A stretch of DNA of 64,000 nt from Corynebacterium qintianiae (lineage in GTDB: Bacteria; Actinomycetota; Actinomycetes; Mycobacteriales; Mycobacteriaceae): positions 744,001 to 808,000 of the forward strand of contig NZ_CP064955.1 in NCBI RefSeq assembly GCF_011038645.2. Direction: 5' to 3'. The notes below the pieces were generated by a model. The model did not search any database. It was not told where the DNA came from and saw nothing but the letters and a program-made list of their open reading frames with translations. The translations under genes and the position numbers were made by a program. The stretch's first letter is position 1; each line of letters begins with the position of its first letter. Below are positions 50,729 to 60,495 of the stretch, one piece after another.

Positions 50729-52399
50729 GTGGACCGGAGGACGAGTCGTCGTGCCGTAGCTGCCGCGGTTGCTGTCTGCGTGGCATCCGGCGCGGTGTCG
50801 TGCGCCGCCCGCCCCGGTCCCCCTCCGCTGGTTCAGCAGGAGGAGATCGAGCAGCTGGATCCGGCCGCTACCCCGACCACCAGCGCCCAGGCTCCCGCGC
50901 GCAAGTCGCGCACCCAGATCCAGGTCGGTGCGGAGCCGTTGCGCGCCGGACTCAACCCGCACCTGCTTTCCGACGACACCTCGCTGGTGCAGTCCATAGC
51001 GGAACTGGCCCTGCCCAGCGCATATGACGACGGCGTGCGCGACCCGAGCGTGATCGAGGGTGCGACGGTGCTGGCCACCTCGCCCGACGCGATGACGGTG
51101 CGCTACGTCATCCGCCCGGAGGCGCAGTGGTCCGACGGAACCCCGTTGACGGGCGCGGATTTCGTCTACCTGTGGCGCGGGATGAGCACCACTCCAGGAG
51201 TCATCGGCCCCGCGGCGTATCAGGCGATCTCGGCCGTGCGTGTCACCGGGCCCGCGGGCAAGACCGTGGACGTGGACTTCTCCGAGCGCATCCGGGACTG
51301 GCAGGGTCTGTTTTCCGCCCTGCTGCCCTCGCACTTGCTCGCCGCCGACGCGTCCGATTTCGCCTCCGCCGCCGGTGAGACCCTCCCCGCCTCGGCGGGG
51401 CGTTTCATGGTGCAGTCCGTCGACCGTGGCCGGGGAACAATCACGCTCAACCGCAACGACCGGTTCTGGGGTGCAGATCCCGCGCGCGTGGACGTCCTCA
51501 CCATCAACGCAGTGCGGGGCACCACGCAGATCGCTGACCAGCTGCGCTCCCAGCAGCTGGGATTCGTGGACACGATCCCCGACGAAACTACCCGGGACGT
51601 CTTCGACCTCATCCCCGAAACCCAGGTTCGCCCGGTCGACGGCCCCCGCACGCTCGGGGTGACGCTGTCGAGCACCTCGCCGCTTCTCCGGGACATCGAC
51701 GCGCGCGAAGAGCTGCGCTCGCTTATCGACGTCCCCCTTATCGCCCGACTCGCCGCCGGCCGGTCGTCGGAACTCGCGGTCGCCGAGCATACGCCCGTTA
51801 CCGGCCAGGCTCCGGCGCTTTTGCAGCAGCGGGTCACCGAGAGCAGGCCGCTGCGCGTGGCGGCGGACCCGGCCGACCCCGAGTCCGCCGCCGCGGCCCG
51901 CTCGCTGGTTGACCTGTTAGAGCAGCGGGGTGTGTCGGCTCGCGTGGTGTCGACGGACATGCAGAGCATCGTCTCCACCGGGCTGCCTTCCGGCGCGGTG
52001 GATGCCGTCGTGCATTGGGACACAGGCGCCGACAGCAGTAACGAACTCGCGAGCAGGATCATGTGCCCGCACGACGACTACCGGGCAGGCAACCTTTCGG
52101 GACTGTGCGGTCCGGAAACGGAGGCTCTCGCCCACGACATTCTGGCGGGCAGGGCGCGCGGCGGCGAGGCACGCGGGACCGTCGATAATGCGCTGCGCGG
52201 CGCCGCCGTATGGGTGCCTCTCATGCACGAGCGGCGGATCCTCGCGCTGGGCACCGGTATCGTGGGCCCGGATGCAGATGTGATGAACTGGGAGTCGGGT
52301 CTGTCCACGGCCGCGTCGTGGCGCGTCGGAGAAGGCGGAGGCGCGGGAGCCACCACAACCACGGTTCCCGCCGGGCAGGAAGAGCCCGCACAGCAGTAA
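50729..52399 (+). CDS. ABC-type peptide-binding lipoprotein (SBP family 5)
   Basis: 556 residues. Lipoprotein signal RRAVAAAVAVCVASGAVSC (lipobox AVSC). The body shows the family 5 pattern GAEPLRAGLNPHLLSDDTSL, AQWSDGTPLTGADFVYLWRGM and GRFMVQSVDRGRGTITL, though divergence is high. No permease genes are adjacent; it may serve a transporter elsewhere or have become an independent cell-envelope protein. A Pro/Thr/Gly-rich end follows. GTG start lies 16 nt after typA. Confidence 0.85.
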   Translation: MDRRTSRRAVAAAVAVCVASGAVSCAARPGPPPLVQQEEIEQLDPAATPTTSAQAPARKSRTQIQVGAEPLRAGLNPHLLSDDTSLVQSIAELALPSAYDDGVRDPSVIEGATVLATSPDAMTVRYVIRPEAQWSDGTPLTGADFVYLWRGMSTTPGVIGPAAYQAISAVRVTGPAGKTVDVDFSERIRDWQGLFSALLPSHLLAADASDFASAAGETLPASAGRFMVQSVDRGRGTITLNRNDRFWGADPARVDVLTINAVRGTTQIADQLRSQQLGFVDTIPDETTRDVFDLIPETQVRPVDGPRTLGVTLSSTSPLLRDIDAREELRSLIDVPLIARLAAGRSSELAVAEHTPVTGQAPALLQQRVTESRPLRVAADPADPESAAAARSLVDLLEQRGVSARVVSTDMQSIVSTGLPSGAVDAVVHWDTGADSSNELASRIMCPHDDYRAGNLSGLCGPETEALAHDILAGRARGGEARGTVDNALRGAAVWVPLMHERRILALGTGIVGPDADVMNWESGLSTAASWRVGEGGGAGATTTTVPAGQEEPAQQ

Positions 52400-52410
52400 G
52401 GAGAAGGACA

Positions 52411-53298
52411 ATGCAGCAGCGCGATCTCGCGGGTTACAGGGTCGTCGCGGTGCACGCGCACCCGGATGACGAGGCTATTTCAACCGGTGGCGCGCTGGCG
52501 GACCTCGCCGCCCGCGGCGCGGATGTTCTGGTGGTCACCTGCACCCTCGGTGAAGAGGGGGAGGTGATCGGGGAGAAGTACGCCCACCTGGTGGCGGACG
52601 CGGCCGATCAGTTGGGCGGGTTCCGCATCGGTGAGCTCTCCCGCGCTTGTGGCGTTCTCGGGGTGCGCCAGCGTTTCCTCGGGGACGTAGGCCGCTACCG
52701 CGACAGCGGGATGGCGGGCGCGGAGTCAAGCCGCAACCCGCGGGCCTTTGTCAACTCCGGTGACGCGGCCGTCGGCGATCTCGCCGCGATTTTCGCGGAG
52801 GAGCGCCCGCACCTCGTGCTCACGTACGGCCCCGACGGCGGTTATGGACACCCGGACCACATTCGCGCGCACGAGATAACCCACGCCGCCGCGCAATGCA
52901 CCGGAGCCGTGAGGCGAATTCTGTGGGCGGTGCGCCTGCGCGAAGAACTCGAGGCGAACTTGCCGGTGGAGATCCCGGAGGGGTGGACGCGACCCGCGCC
53001 CGGTGAGCTCGACGCGGTGGACCGCAGCGACACGTGGGTCGAGCTGGATGACCGCGCGTACACCGCCAAAGTGGAGGCCATGCGCGCCCACGCCACCCAG
53101 GTCTGGATCGGCGACGGTTACGCATCGGAGACCAACCCGCACTCCGCTCGCGCCCGCGGGCCGGTGACCGCGTACGCGCTGAGCAACCTCGTGACCCAGG
53201 CCGTGCTGCGACGGGAGCACTACCAATTCGGCGCGGGTGTAGGGATAGAGCGGGGCGTAAACGCGCCCGCCGGTTTGCTCAGTGGGATCGAGAAGTGA
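52411..53298 (+). CDS. mshB: GlcNAc-Ins deacetylase of mycothiol synthesis
   Basis: 295 residues. AVHAHPDDEAISTGGALADLAARG has the HPDD zinc/catalytic motif of the LmbE/PIG-L family and YGHPDHIRAHEITHAA the second His. GDVGRYRDSGMAGAESSRNPRAFVN is MshB-specific. MshB removes acetate from GlcNAc-Ins in mycothiol biosynthesis. ATG 52411 is preceded by AAGGAGAAGG. Overlaps the next gene by 4 nt. Confidence 0.93.
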   Translation: MQQRDLAGYRVVAVHAHPDDEAISTGGALADLAARGADVLVVTCTLGEEGEVIGEKYAHLVADAADQLGGFRIGELSRACGVLGVRQRFLGDVGRYRDSGMAGAESSRNPRAFVNSGDAAVGDLAAIFAEERPHLVLTYGPDGGYGHPDHIRAHEITHAAAQCTGAVRRILWAVRLREELEANLPVEIPEGWTRPAPGELDAVDRSDTWVELDDRAYTAKVEAMRAHATQVWIGDGYASETNPHSARARGPVTAYALSNLVTQAVLRREHYQFGAGVGIERGVNAPAGLLSGIEK

Positions 53299-53672
53299 GC
53301 GAGCCTGTCGTCCGCGACGATTTTTCCCGCGGGGAAGCCGTGGGCGGGATCGTGTGGCTCAGCGTCGGTGCCGCCGTCTCCGCGTTGATGGAGGTGGTCT
53401 ACCTCGGTGCGACCGTGTTCGGTGTGCCGATGCCGGCGAGCATTCTCGTCGCCCTCCTGTTCAACGCGGTGCTGACCAGGACCGCGTTGTTGTGGACGTC
53501 GATACGCGCAATTGCCCTCATCCCCCTGGCGGTGTGGCTCGGGATCTTCATGGTGCTGCTGGCCGCGCTGCCCGCGACGGGCAGCATGGTCGTCCCAAAT
53601 AATATTCTCACTGTTTTCTTGATGTTTGCCGGTCTCGCCGGAGGCGTATGGCCAGTTCTGAGAAGCGAGTGA
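53295..53672 (+). CDS. Small four-helix membrane protein
   Basis: 125 residues: [60 protein letters not shown] and [18 protein letters not shown] are the four helices. No family recognised. Its position between mshB and fdxA recurs in related genomes to my memory, but I cannot check that here. Confidence 0.75.
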   Translation: MSEPVVRDDFSRGEAVGGIVWLSVGAAVSALMEVVYLGATVFGVPMPASILVALLFNAVLTRTALLWTSIRAIALIPLAVWLGIFMVLLAALPATGSMVVPNNILTVFLMFAGLAGGVWPVLRSE

Positions 53673-53678
53673 CATAAT
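53673..53678 (+). promoter_or_regulatory. Candidate -10 element of fdxA (leaderless)
   Basis: CATAAT lies at 53673-53678, just at the end of the preceding gene, and ends 7 nt before ATG 53686. Confidence 0.45.
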
Positions 53679-53685
53679 AACGGGC

Positions 53686-54009
53686 ATGACTTACATCATT
53701 GCTCAGCCGTGTGTCGACGTGCTGGACCGTTCCTGCGTAGAGGAGTGCCCCGTCGACTGCATTTACGAAGGCAAGCGGATGCTCTACATCCACCCGGACG
53801 AGTGCGTGGACTGCGGCGCTTGCGAGCCCGCTTGCCCGGTCGAAGCGATTTTCTACGAGGACGACACCCCTGAGGAATGGGCGGACTACTACGACGCCAA
53901 CGTCGCATTCTTCGACAACCTCGGCTCCCCGGGCGGTGCGATGAAGCTCGGCCCACAGGACTTCGATCACCCGTTTGTCGCCGCGCTACCGCCGCAGAAC
54001 CAGGTATAA
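53686..54009 (+). CDS. fdxA: 7Fe ferredoxin (FdxA type)
   Basis: 107 residues. Cys pattern [20 protein letters not shown] (3Fe-4S/4Fe-4S N-terminal) and [22 protein letters not shown] (4Fe-4S), followed by the usual acidic tail. An electron carrier for cytochrome P450s and other redox enzymes. It sits between mshB and dapC, as known for corynebacteria. Confidence 0.95.
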   Translation: MTYIIAQPCVDVLDRSCVEECPVDCIYEGKRMLYIHPDECVDCGACEPACPVEAIFYEDDTPEEWADYYDANVAFFDNLGSPGGAMKLGPQDFDHPFVAALPPQNQV

Positions 54010-54023
54010 GAGCTGTCATCGGC

Positions 54024-55130
54024 ATGACCCGAACCCCGCTGGGCTCCCAGCTGCCCGATTTCCCGTGGGACACGATTGCGGACGTCAAGGAGCGCGCGGC
54101 TGCGCACCCCGACGGCATCGTCGACCTTTCCGTCGGCACGCCCGTCGACTCCGTCAGCCCCGCGATCCAGCTCGCACTCGCCGAGAACGCCGCAGCGCCG
54201 GGTTACCCGCAGACGATGGGCACGCCTGAGCTTCGCGACGCCATCGTGGCCGCCCTCGAGCGCCGCTACAACGCCGCAGGCCTCGGGCCCTCCAGCGTGC
54301 TGCCGGTCGTCGGCACCAAAGAAGCCATCGCCTGGCTGCCCACGACACTGGGCCTGTGTGCGGCGCGGGTGGCGATTCCCGAGGTCGCATACCCCACCTA
54401 CGAGGTTGGCGCGCTAATCGCCGGTTGCGAGGTCGTGCGCACTGACACCCCAGAGGGCGCCTCCGGGGCGTCGCTGGTGTTCATCAACTCGCCGTCGAAC
54501 CCGACGGGCCAGGTCCGGGGCGTCGACGAGCTGCGCGCGTGGGTCGCCTTCGCCCGCGAGACCGGCGCCATCATCGCCTCCGACGAGTGCTACATGGGGC
54601 TCGCCTGGTCCGCCGACCCCGTCTCCATCCTCGACCCTCGTGTCACAGACGGCGACAACGCCAATCTGCTGGCCATCCACTCGCTGTCGAAGACCTCCAA
54701 CATGGCTTCCTACCGAGCCGGTTTCCTCGCGGGTGACGAGTCCCTGATCCAAGAGCTGCTGCTCGTGCGCAAGCACGCGGGGCTCATGGTCCCCGGCCCG
54801 ATCCAGCACGCCATGGTCGCCGCGCTTGTCGACGATACGCACGAGGAGCTCCAGCGCCTCATCTACGCCAAGCGCCGCGCACTGCTTCTCGACGCCCTGA
54901 TACGCGCCGGATTCACCGTCGACCACTCCGAAGCCGGCCTGTACCTCTGGGCGCGGCGAGAGGGTGCGGACGCCCGCGAGAGCCTGCACTGGCTCGCGCA
55001 GCGCGGCATCCTCGCCGCCCCGGGTGACTTCTACGGCCCTTCCGGAGACAACCACGTCCGCATCGGTCTGACCGCCTCTGACGAGCGCATCGCCGCTGCA
55101 GTGTCGCGGCTGGCCCAGACGGAGGCCTGA
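54024..55130 (+). CDS. dapC: Succinyldiaminopimelate transaminase
   Basis: 368 residues, PLP-dependent aminotransferase. GIVDLSVGTPVDSVSPAIQLAL and YPQTMGTPELRDAIVAAL open the fold; SLSKTSNMASYRAGFLAG contains the PLP-binding Lys (about position 220). Transfers an amino group to N-succinyl-2-amino-6-ketopimelate in the succinylase branch of lysine/DAP synthesis. The dapD and dapE genes of the same branch are within 6 kb. ATG 54024 chosen; the open frame continues upstream over fdxA. Confidence 0.92.
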   Translation: MTRTPLGSQLPDFPWDTIADVKERAAAHPDGIVDLSVGTPVDSVSPAIQLALAENAAAPGYPQTMGTPELRDAIVAALERRYNAAGLGPSSVLPVVGTKEAIAWLPTTLGLCAARVAIPEVAYPTYEVGALIAGCEVVRTDTPEGASGASLVFINSPSNPTGQVRGVDELRAWVAFARETGAIIASDECYMGLAWSADPVSILDPRVTDGDNANLLAIHSLSKTSNMASYRAGFLAGDESLIQELLLVRKHAGLMVPGPIQHAMVAALVDDTHEELQRLIYAKRRALLLDALIRAGFTVDHSEAGLYLWARREGADARESLHWLAQRGILAAPGDFYGPSGDNHVRIGLTASDERIAAAVSRLAQTEA

Positions 55131-55667
55131 GTGGGAAGTACCGCGGTACGGATCGTCGCCAGCGCGCGGGAGTTCGTGAAATTCGGCATCGTCGGCGGGT
55201 CCGGTGTCGCCGTCAACCTAGTCGTTTTCTACCTGGCCAAAAAGGCCATTGAACTGGGCTTCGGCATCCACGAGGCCGAAGTGTTTGCCAACATCTTCGG
55301 CACCCGGTTCAACATCCGCTGGTACCACGTGCTCTCCACCGTGGCGTTCGTGGTCGCGAACATCTGGAACTACCAGCTGAACCGCTCGTGGACGTTCCGC
55401 CACGTGCCCAAGCGCAACTGGTTCGCGGGATTTTTTCCGTTTCTCGCAACCGGGATCCTCGCGTTCGCCGTGTCACTGACTCTGATGACGCTGCTGATGA
55501 ATCCCACCTCGCCGATCGCGCTGCCGGAGCACATCTTCGACGACTCCACGGGCCTGCGCACCAAATCCTACTGGGCGCAGGCGATCTCGACGCTCATTGC
55601 GATGCCGGTGAACTTTGTGGTGAACAAGTACTGGGCGTTCCGCAAACCCAAGGTCACGCCCGTCTAG
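55131..55667 (+). CDS. GtrA family membrane protein
   Basis: 178 residues, four helices. REFVKFGIVGGSGVAVNLVVFYLAKKAIELGFG, then FVVANIWNYQLNRSWTF and a final AQAISTLIAMPVNFVVNKYWAFR are GtrA marks; members move lipid-linked sugars across the membrane. The GTG follows the dapC TGA with no gap, so it is probably translated by coupling. Confidence 0.9.
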   Translation: MGSTAVRIVASAREFVKFGIVGGSGVAVNLVVFYLAKKAIELGFGIHEAEVFANIFGTRFNIRWYHVLSTVAFVVANIWNYQLNRSWTFRHVPKRNWFAGFFPFLATGILAFAVSLTLMTLLMNPTSPIALPEHIFDDSTGLRTKSYWAQAISTLIAMPVNFVVNKYWAFRKPKVTPV

Positions 55668-55683
55668 TTCACCGAGAAGGCTG

Positions 55684-56667
55684 CTAGTTCTTGTGCAGCT
55701 CCTCGTTGAGCTCCACGCCCTTGGCGCGGGACGCCTCGACGGCACCGGTGAGGGAGTTGCGGCGGAACATGATGCCGTTCTTGCCGGACAGCTCCACAGC
55801 CTTGACCTCCGCGTCCTCGGCGTAACCGTACGCCGAGGCGATGTCACCGGAGACGCGGACGCGGGTGCCTGCCGTGACGTACAGGCCGGCCTCGACAATA
55901 CAGTCGTCGCCAAGCGAGATGCCCACGCCCGCGTTCGCACCGAGGAGGCAGCGTTCGCCCAAAGTGATGGTCTCTTTGCCGCCGCCGGACAGGGTGCCCA
56001 TGATGGAGGCGCCGCCGCCGATGTCCGTCCCGTCGCCAACGGTCACGCCCGCGGAAATGCGGCCCTCGACCATGGAGGCGCCGAGGGTGCCGGCGTTGAA
56101 GTTGACGAAGCCCTCGTGCATGACGGTCGTGCCCTCGGCGAGGTGCGCGCCGAGACGGACGCGGTCGGCGTCTCCGATGCGCACGCCGGAGGGAACGACG
56201 TAGTCGACCATGCGCGGGAACTTGTCCACGGAAAAGACCACCACGGGGCCTTTGGCGGCGAGACGCCCACGCGTCATCTGGAAGTCGGAGACCTCGCACG
56301 GACCGTAGTTCGTCCACACCACGTTGGCGAGCAGGCCGAACACCCCGTCCATGTTGGCTCCGTGCGGCGCAACCAAGCGGTGGGAGAGCAGGTGAAGGCG
56401 CAGATAGACATCGTAGGCGTCGACGGCCGGCTCGGAGATGTCGGCAATGGACGTCTCCACCTGAACGCGGGCCACGCCGCGGTCCTCGTCCGGGCCGACT
56501 AGGTGGGAGAAGCGGGAATCCGGCTCGTCGACACGCACCGTGCCGGTCTCCGCCACCGGCTCGCCCAACTTGGGCGCCGGGTACCAGACATCCAGGACGG
56601 TTCCGTTGTGGGTGACGGTGGCAATGCCTCGCGCGCGCGCCGACGCGTTAGTGGTGGAGTTAGTCAT
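55684..56667 (-). CDS. dapD: Tetrahydrodipicolinate N-succinyltransferase
   Basis: 327 residues, left-handed beta-helix hexapeptide repeats ([82 protein letters not shown]). Adds succinyl to tetrahydrodipicolinate from succinyl-CoA, the first step of the succinylase branch. It is last in a minus-strand operon after two permeases, 15 nt after the second. Confidence 0.94.
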   Translation of the reverse strand: MTNSTTNASARARGIATVTHNGTVLDVWYPAPKLGEPVAETGTVRVDEPDSRFSHLVGPDEDRGVARVQVETSIADISEPAVDAYDVYLRLHLLSHRLVAPHGANMDGVFGLLANVVWTNYGPCEVSDFQMTRGRLAAKGPVVVFSVDKFPRMVDYVVPSGVRIGDADRVRLGAHLAEGTTVMHEGFVNFNAGTLGASMVEGRISAGVTVGDGTDIGGGASIMGTLSGGGKETITLGERCLLGANAGVGISLGDDCIVEAGLYVTAGTRVRVSGDIASAYGYAEDAEVKAVELSGKNGIMFRRNSLTGAVEASRAKGVELNEELHKN

Positions 56668-56682
56668 GCCAGATACCTTAGA

Positions 56683-58059
56683 TCATTGCCCGGACATTGC
56701 CCGGGAGCGGCTTCGGTTGAGCTGTGAGAGTCCGACAAGCGCGAGGGACAGTGCTAGCACTGCAAAAATCTGGCCGCGAGCGGAGGCGTCGAGAAGCATA
56801 AGGGCGAGAATGCCGACGAGCGCCGCGAGAGTGACCCACGGCAACCAGCGCGGGCTGAGCGCGATGTCGTCGCCCGCGAGCTGGCCGCGCAGGCGTGCGT
56901 AGCTGAGCGTGATCATGATCCAGGTAACGATGAGACAACCGCCCACGGCGCTCATGAGGAAAGTTAGGAGCCCCGGCGGGTTCCACCATTGCAGGCCCAC
57001 TGCCAGAAAAGCGAAGAAGACCGAGACTAAAACGGAGTTGATGGGTACTCGCTGAGCGTTCGTGCGGCGCAGCCATGCGGGCGCGTCACCGTCGAGCGCC
57101 TGTTGGTAGGCCATGCGCGAGGTGCCGTAGATCTGGGCGTTGAACGCGGACAGCAGTGCCAGCACGATGACGGCCTCCATGAACCCGACGGCCCCCGGGA
57201 TGTTGGCCATGTCTAGGACCTGTGTGAAGGGGGAGTCGGCGGCGGAATCGGCGGCGTCGATACGCGCGTAGGGGATCAGCAGGATGATGATGATCACGGA
57301 ACCGATGTAGAACAGACCGATGCGCCAGATGATCGAGTTGACCGCGCGTTTGACGGCCTGCGCGGGTTTTTCGGACTCTGCGGCGGCGATGGTGACGACC
57401 TCGATGCCGCCGAAGGCGAAGGCCACCGCGAGCAGGCCGGCGGCTACACCCGCGATACCGTTCGGTGCGAAGCCCGACTCGGAGATGTTGTCGAACCCGA
57501 CGAAGCCGCTACCGGGCAGCAGGCCCAAGAACAGCGCGCTGCCGATGAGGAGGAAGCCGGCGATGACGACGACCTTGATCATCGCGAACCAGTACTCGAA
57601 TTCGCCGAACCCCTTGACCTGGGCGAGATTGATCGCGGCGAAAAAAACGACCGTGACCAGCGCGGGGATCCACTGGGGCACGCCGAACCAGCTCGACATA
57701 ATGGCCGCGGCACCCGTGATCTCTGCGCCACCGACCATAATGAGCAAGAACCAGTACAGCCAACCAAGGAGGAAACCCGCCCAATCTCCGAAGGCCTTGC
57801 GGCCATAGGTGGCGAAGGACCCGGGTGACGGGTCGGCGGCGGCCATTTCACCCAGCATGCGCATGACGCCCACGACGATCGCGCCAGCGATCATGTAGGC
57901 AATGATGATCGCCGGCCCCGCCGCGCGGATACCCGCACCGACGCCGAGAAACAGACCCGCCCCCACCGCCATACCGAGACCCATGAGGGTGAGGTGGCGC
58001 GACTTCAAGCCCGTGCCGAGTTTCGGATCGGATTCATTAACGGTCTGCTTAGTGCTCAA
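56683..58059 (-). CDS. Amino acid permease (APC superfamily), copy B
   Basis: 458 residues, about twelve helices. Start LKSRHLTLMGLGMAVGAGLFLGVGAGIRAAGPAIIIAYMIAG is the AAT family signature; EGFGE-type QVKGFGEFEYWFAMIKVVVIAGF and VNSIIWRIGLFYIGSVIIII follow. Imports an amino acid with protons. Overlaps copy A by 11 nt; the two are clearly paralogues from a tandem duplication. Confidence 0.92.
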   Translation of the reverse strand: MSTKQTVNESDPKLGTGLKSRHLTLMGLGMAVGAGLFLGVGAGIRAAGPAIIIAYMIAGAIVVGVMRMLGEMAAADPSPGSFATYGRKAFGDWAGFLLGWLYWFLLIMVGGAEITGAAAIMSSWFGVPQWIPALVTVVFFAAINLAQVKGFGEFEYWFAMIKVVVIAGFLLIGSALFLGLLPGSGFVGFDNISESGFAPNGIAGVAAGLLAVAFAFGGIEVVTIAAAESEKPAQAVKRAVNSIIWRIGLFYIGSVIIIILLIPYARIDAADSAADSPFTQVLDMANIPGAVGFMEAVIVLALLSAFNAQIYGTSRMAYQQALDGDAPAWLRRTNAQRVPINSVLVSVFFAFLAVGLQWWNPPGLLTFLMSAVGGCLIVTWIMITLSYARLRGQLAGDDIALSPRWLPWVTLAALVGILALMLLDASARGQIFAVLALSLALVGLSQLNRSRSRAMSGQ

Positions 58060-59500
58060 CGGTTGTCCTCTCGGGGGTTACGGCGGCGCGCTGCTTGAAA
58101 GCGTCGGTACTGGTCCAGACGATGCCGGCGAGGGTGATCACACCGACGACGACCGCCACGGCGAGCATCTGGAAACGGCCCTCGGGGGTGGTCAGCATGA
58201 GCACGACGATGGCACCGGCGAGTGTGACAGTGGCCCAGGGCAGAACTTTCGGCGCCCACATGCGAACGTGCGTGATCTCGCCGGACTCCACCAGGCGGGG
58301 GTGCAACCGGATGAAAGAGAACGCGATGGCGAACCAGAGCACGATGAGGCAACCGCCGACGGCGTTGAGCAGGAAAGCCAGCAACCCGGGCGGGTTCCAA
58401 TACTGCAGCGCGACGGCGACGAAGCCGAAGAACACGGACACCACGACGGCGCGCATCGGCACACCGCGGGCGTCAGTGGACTGGAAAAACGCCGGGGCGT
58501 CGGCGCGGTGGGCAAGGTTGTGGAGGAAACGCGAGGTGCCGTAAATCTGTGTGTTACACGCGGAAAGCAGCGCGATGACGATAACCGCCTCCATGATGCC
58601 GACCGCGCCCGGGATGTTGGCCAGGTGGAGCACCGCCGTGAACGGAGACTCGGACGCGTCATCGGCACCGCCGATCGCGTCATACGGCAGCAGCAAAGTG
58701 ATCAGCAAAACGGAGCCGATGTAGAAGACACCGATGCGCCAGATAATGGAGCGGATCGCCGAGTGGACTGCTACCTCCGGATCCTCCGACTCGGCGGCCG
58801 CGATAGTGACCATCTCGATGCCGCCGAAGGCGAAGGCGACGGCGAGAAGCGCGGTGGCCACGCCGCCCCAGCCGTTGGGCATGAACCCGACCTCGGCGAC
58901 GTTGGAGAGGCCGATGAAGGTGCCGCCGGGCAGCAGACCCAGCCACAGCAGGACACCGAGGACGAGGAAGGCGACGATGACGGCGACCTTGACCAGTGCG
59001 AACCAGAACTCGAACTCGCCGAAGTTTCGCACCGCCGCGAAGTTGATCACGGTGAAGAAAACGATCGCGGCCAGGGCGGGGATCCAGGGGGAGACCCCGA
59101 ACCAGCTCGCGACGATGCCGGAGGCGCCAGTGATCTCCACGGCCATGATCATGACCATCATGAACCAGTACAACCAACCGACCGCGAACCCAGCCCACGG
59201 GCCGAACGCCTGCTCGGCGTAGGTGGAAAAGGTGCCAGACGACGGTCGCGCGGCAACCATCTCGGCGAGCATCTGCATGATGCACACGGTGATCGCGCCG
59301 GCAATGAGGTAGGCGAAGAGCACGGCGGGACCCGCGGCCTGGATACCGACACCTGTGCCGAGGAAGAGCCCCGCGCCGATGGCGGAGCCCAGGCCCATCA
59401 TGGTCAGGTGGCGCGTCTTCAAACCGCGGCGCAAAGCGGTCGGTGCAACCGCGGGCGACTCTGCTGTCGGCTCGGCTGGCGAAGGAACGGTGTGGGACAT
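58049..59500 (-). CDS. Amino acid permease (APC superfamily), copy A
   Basis: 483 residues. LKTRHLTMMGLGSAIGAGLFLGTGVGIQAAGPAVLFAYLIAG parallels copy B almost word for word, as do AAVRNFGEFEFWFALVKVAVI and HSAIRSIIWRIGVFYIGSVLL. Diverged at loops and C-terminus, so specificity may differ. Lies 33 nt after dapD2 and is translationally coupled to copy B. Confidence 0.92.
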   Translation of the reverse strand: MSHTVPSPAEPTAESPAVAPTALRRGLKTRHLTMMGLGSAIGAGLFLGTGVGIQAAGPAVLFAYLIAGAITVCIMQMLAEMVAARPSSGTFSTYAEQAFGPWAGFAVGWLYWFMMVMIMAVEITGASGIVASWFGVSPWIPALAAIVFFTVINFAAVRNFGEFEFWFALVKVAVIVAFLVLGVLLWLGLLPGGTFIGLSNVAEVGFMPNGWGGVATALLAVAFAFGGIEMVTIAAAESEDPEVAVHSAIRSIIWRIGVFYIGSVLLITLLLPYDAIGGADDASESPFTAVLHLANIPGAVGIMEAVIVIALLSACNTQIYGTSRFLHNLAHRADAPAFFQSTDARGVPMRAVVVSVFFGFVAVALQYWNPPGLLAFLLNAVGGCLIVLWFAIAFSFIRLHPRLVESGEITHVRMWAPKVLPWATVTLAGAIVVLMLTTPEGRFQMLAVAVVVGVITLAGIVWTSTDAFKQRAAVTPERTTVEH

Positions 59501-59533
59501 GCGTTTACCTTAAACCGCAGCCCCCCGCGGGCG

Positions 59534-60466
59534 TTACCTGGGCCGGAGAACGGGGCAGGCTGAGTTCGGCTCGTTGGTGATGATGATGTCGCTCTGCCCG
59601 GCGACCGCCCCGGCGGAGATCATGGTTCCGGAGCGTGCGTCGATAATCGCGGTGGTGGGCTCGAGCATGACGTTGACACCGATCTCGCAGCGGTCACCCA
59701 AGTCGACGCCGATCACACCCGCCGACGGGCGCAGCTTGCAGTCGCGGCCGAGCCTGAGCGGGATACGATTCCGGCGCTCTGAGACGGAGGCGATCAGAGT
59801 CGACGACAGGCCGACGTCAGTGCCCTCGTCAATGACCACGGACGAGGACAGGCGACCCTCGATCCGCGCCGGGCCGAGCGAACCGGCGTTGAAGGAGACG
59901 TATCCTTCACGCATGACGGAGGTGCCGGGAGCGAGGTAGGCGCCGAGGCGCACGCGCTCGGCCTCGGCGATCGAGACACCGGAGGGCACGACGTAGTCCA
60001 CCATGCGAGGCAACCGCTCGATGCCGTAGACGTGGATCTGGCCGCGGGAGCGAAGAGAGGTGCGCACGTGCTCGAAGTTGTCGGACAGGCACGGGCCCTT
60101 GTTCGTCCACACGGTGGGCACCAGGTGGGTAAGGCAATCCGTCATGTTCATCTCGAGCGGCTTGACCAGGCGGTGGGACAGGAGGTGCAGGCGCAGGTAC
60201 ACGTCGTGAGCGTCGACGGGCGGCTCGGAGAGGTCGGCGATGACGGTGCGCACCGGAACAAGCTCGACCAGGCGGTCGCGGTCCATGCCGACGATGGACA
60301 GGAAACGGTCGGAGAGGTCGCGGGCGCTGACGCGCTGGGTGCCGGTCACGAGGGCGTCGACACGCTCCTCGTCCTCGATCAGCTTCGGCGACGGGTACCA
60401 CGTATCCAGGGTCGTTCCATCCATGGCGATGTTGGCGATTCCGGTCGCTTCGGCTCCTAGCGGCAT
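59534..60466 (-). CDS. dapD2: DapD paralogue (tetrahydrodipicolinate succinyltransferase-like)
   Basis: 310 residues from ATG 60466; an upstream ATG at 60478 is in frame, but TATGAT (60479-60474) lies between and is placed as a -10 seven nt from 60466. Same layout as DapD: N-terminal domain, then VSIAEAERVRLGAYLAPGTS, SFNAGSLGPARIEGRLSSSVVIDEGTDVG and GVIGVDLGDRCEIGVNVML. It differs from dapD in the C-terminal part (MISAGAVAGQSDIII). Corynebacteria often keep both; the role of this one is less clear. Confidence 0.88.
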   Translation of the reverse strand: MPLGAEATGIANIAMDGTTLDTWYPSPKLIEDEERVDALVTGTQRVSARDLSDRFLSIVGMDRDRLVELVPVRTVIADLSEPPVDAHDVYLRLHLLSHRLVKPLEMNMTDCLTHLVPTVWTNKGPCLSDNFEHVRTSLRSRGQIHVYGIERLPRMVDYVVPSGVSIAEAERVRLGAYLAPGTSVMREGYVSFNAGSLGPARIEGRLSSSVVIDEGTDVGLSSTLIASVSERRNRIPLRLGRDCKLRPSAGVIGVDLGDRCEIGVNVMLEPTTAIIDARSGTMISAGAVAGQSDIIITNEPNSACPVLRPR

Positions 60467-60473
60467 GCGTCTC

Positions 60474-60489
60474 ATCATAAACGTAGGAT
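60474..60489. promoter_or_regulatory. Back-to-back -10 elements of dapD2 and dapE
   Basis: TATGAT on the minus strand (60479-60474) and TAGGAT on the plus strand (60484-60489) face away from each other with 4 bp between. Each ends 6-7 nt before its start codon (60466 and 60496). Each -35 region would lie inside the other gene's first codons, so polymerase could occupy only one promoter at a time. Confidence 0.5.
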
Positions 60490-60495
60490 CGGGGA

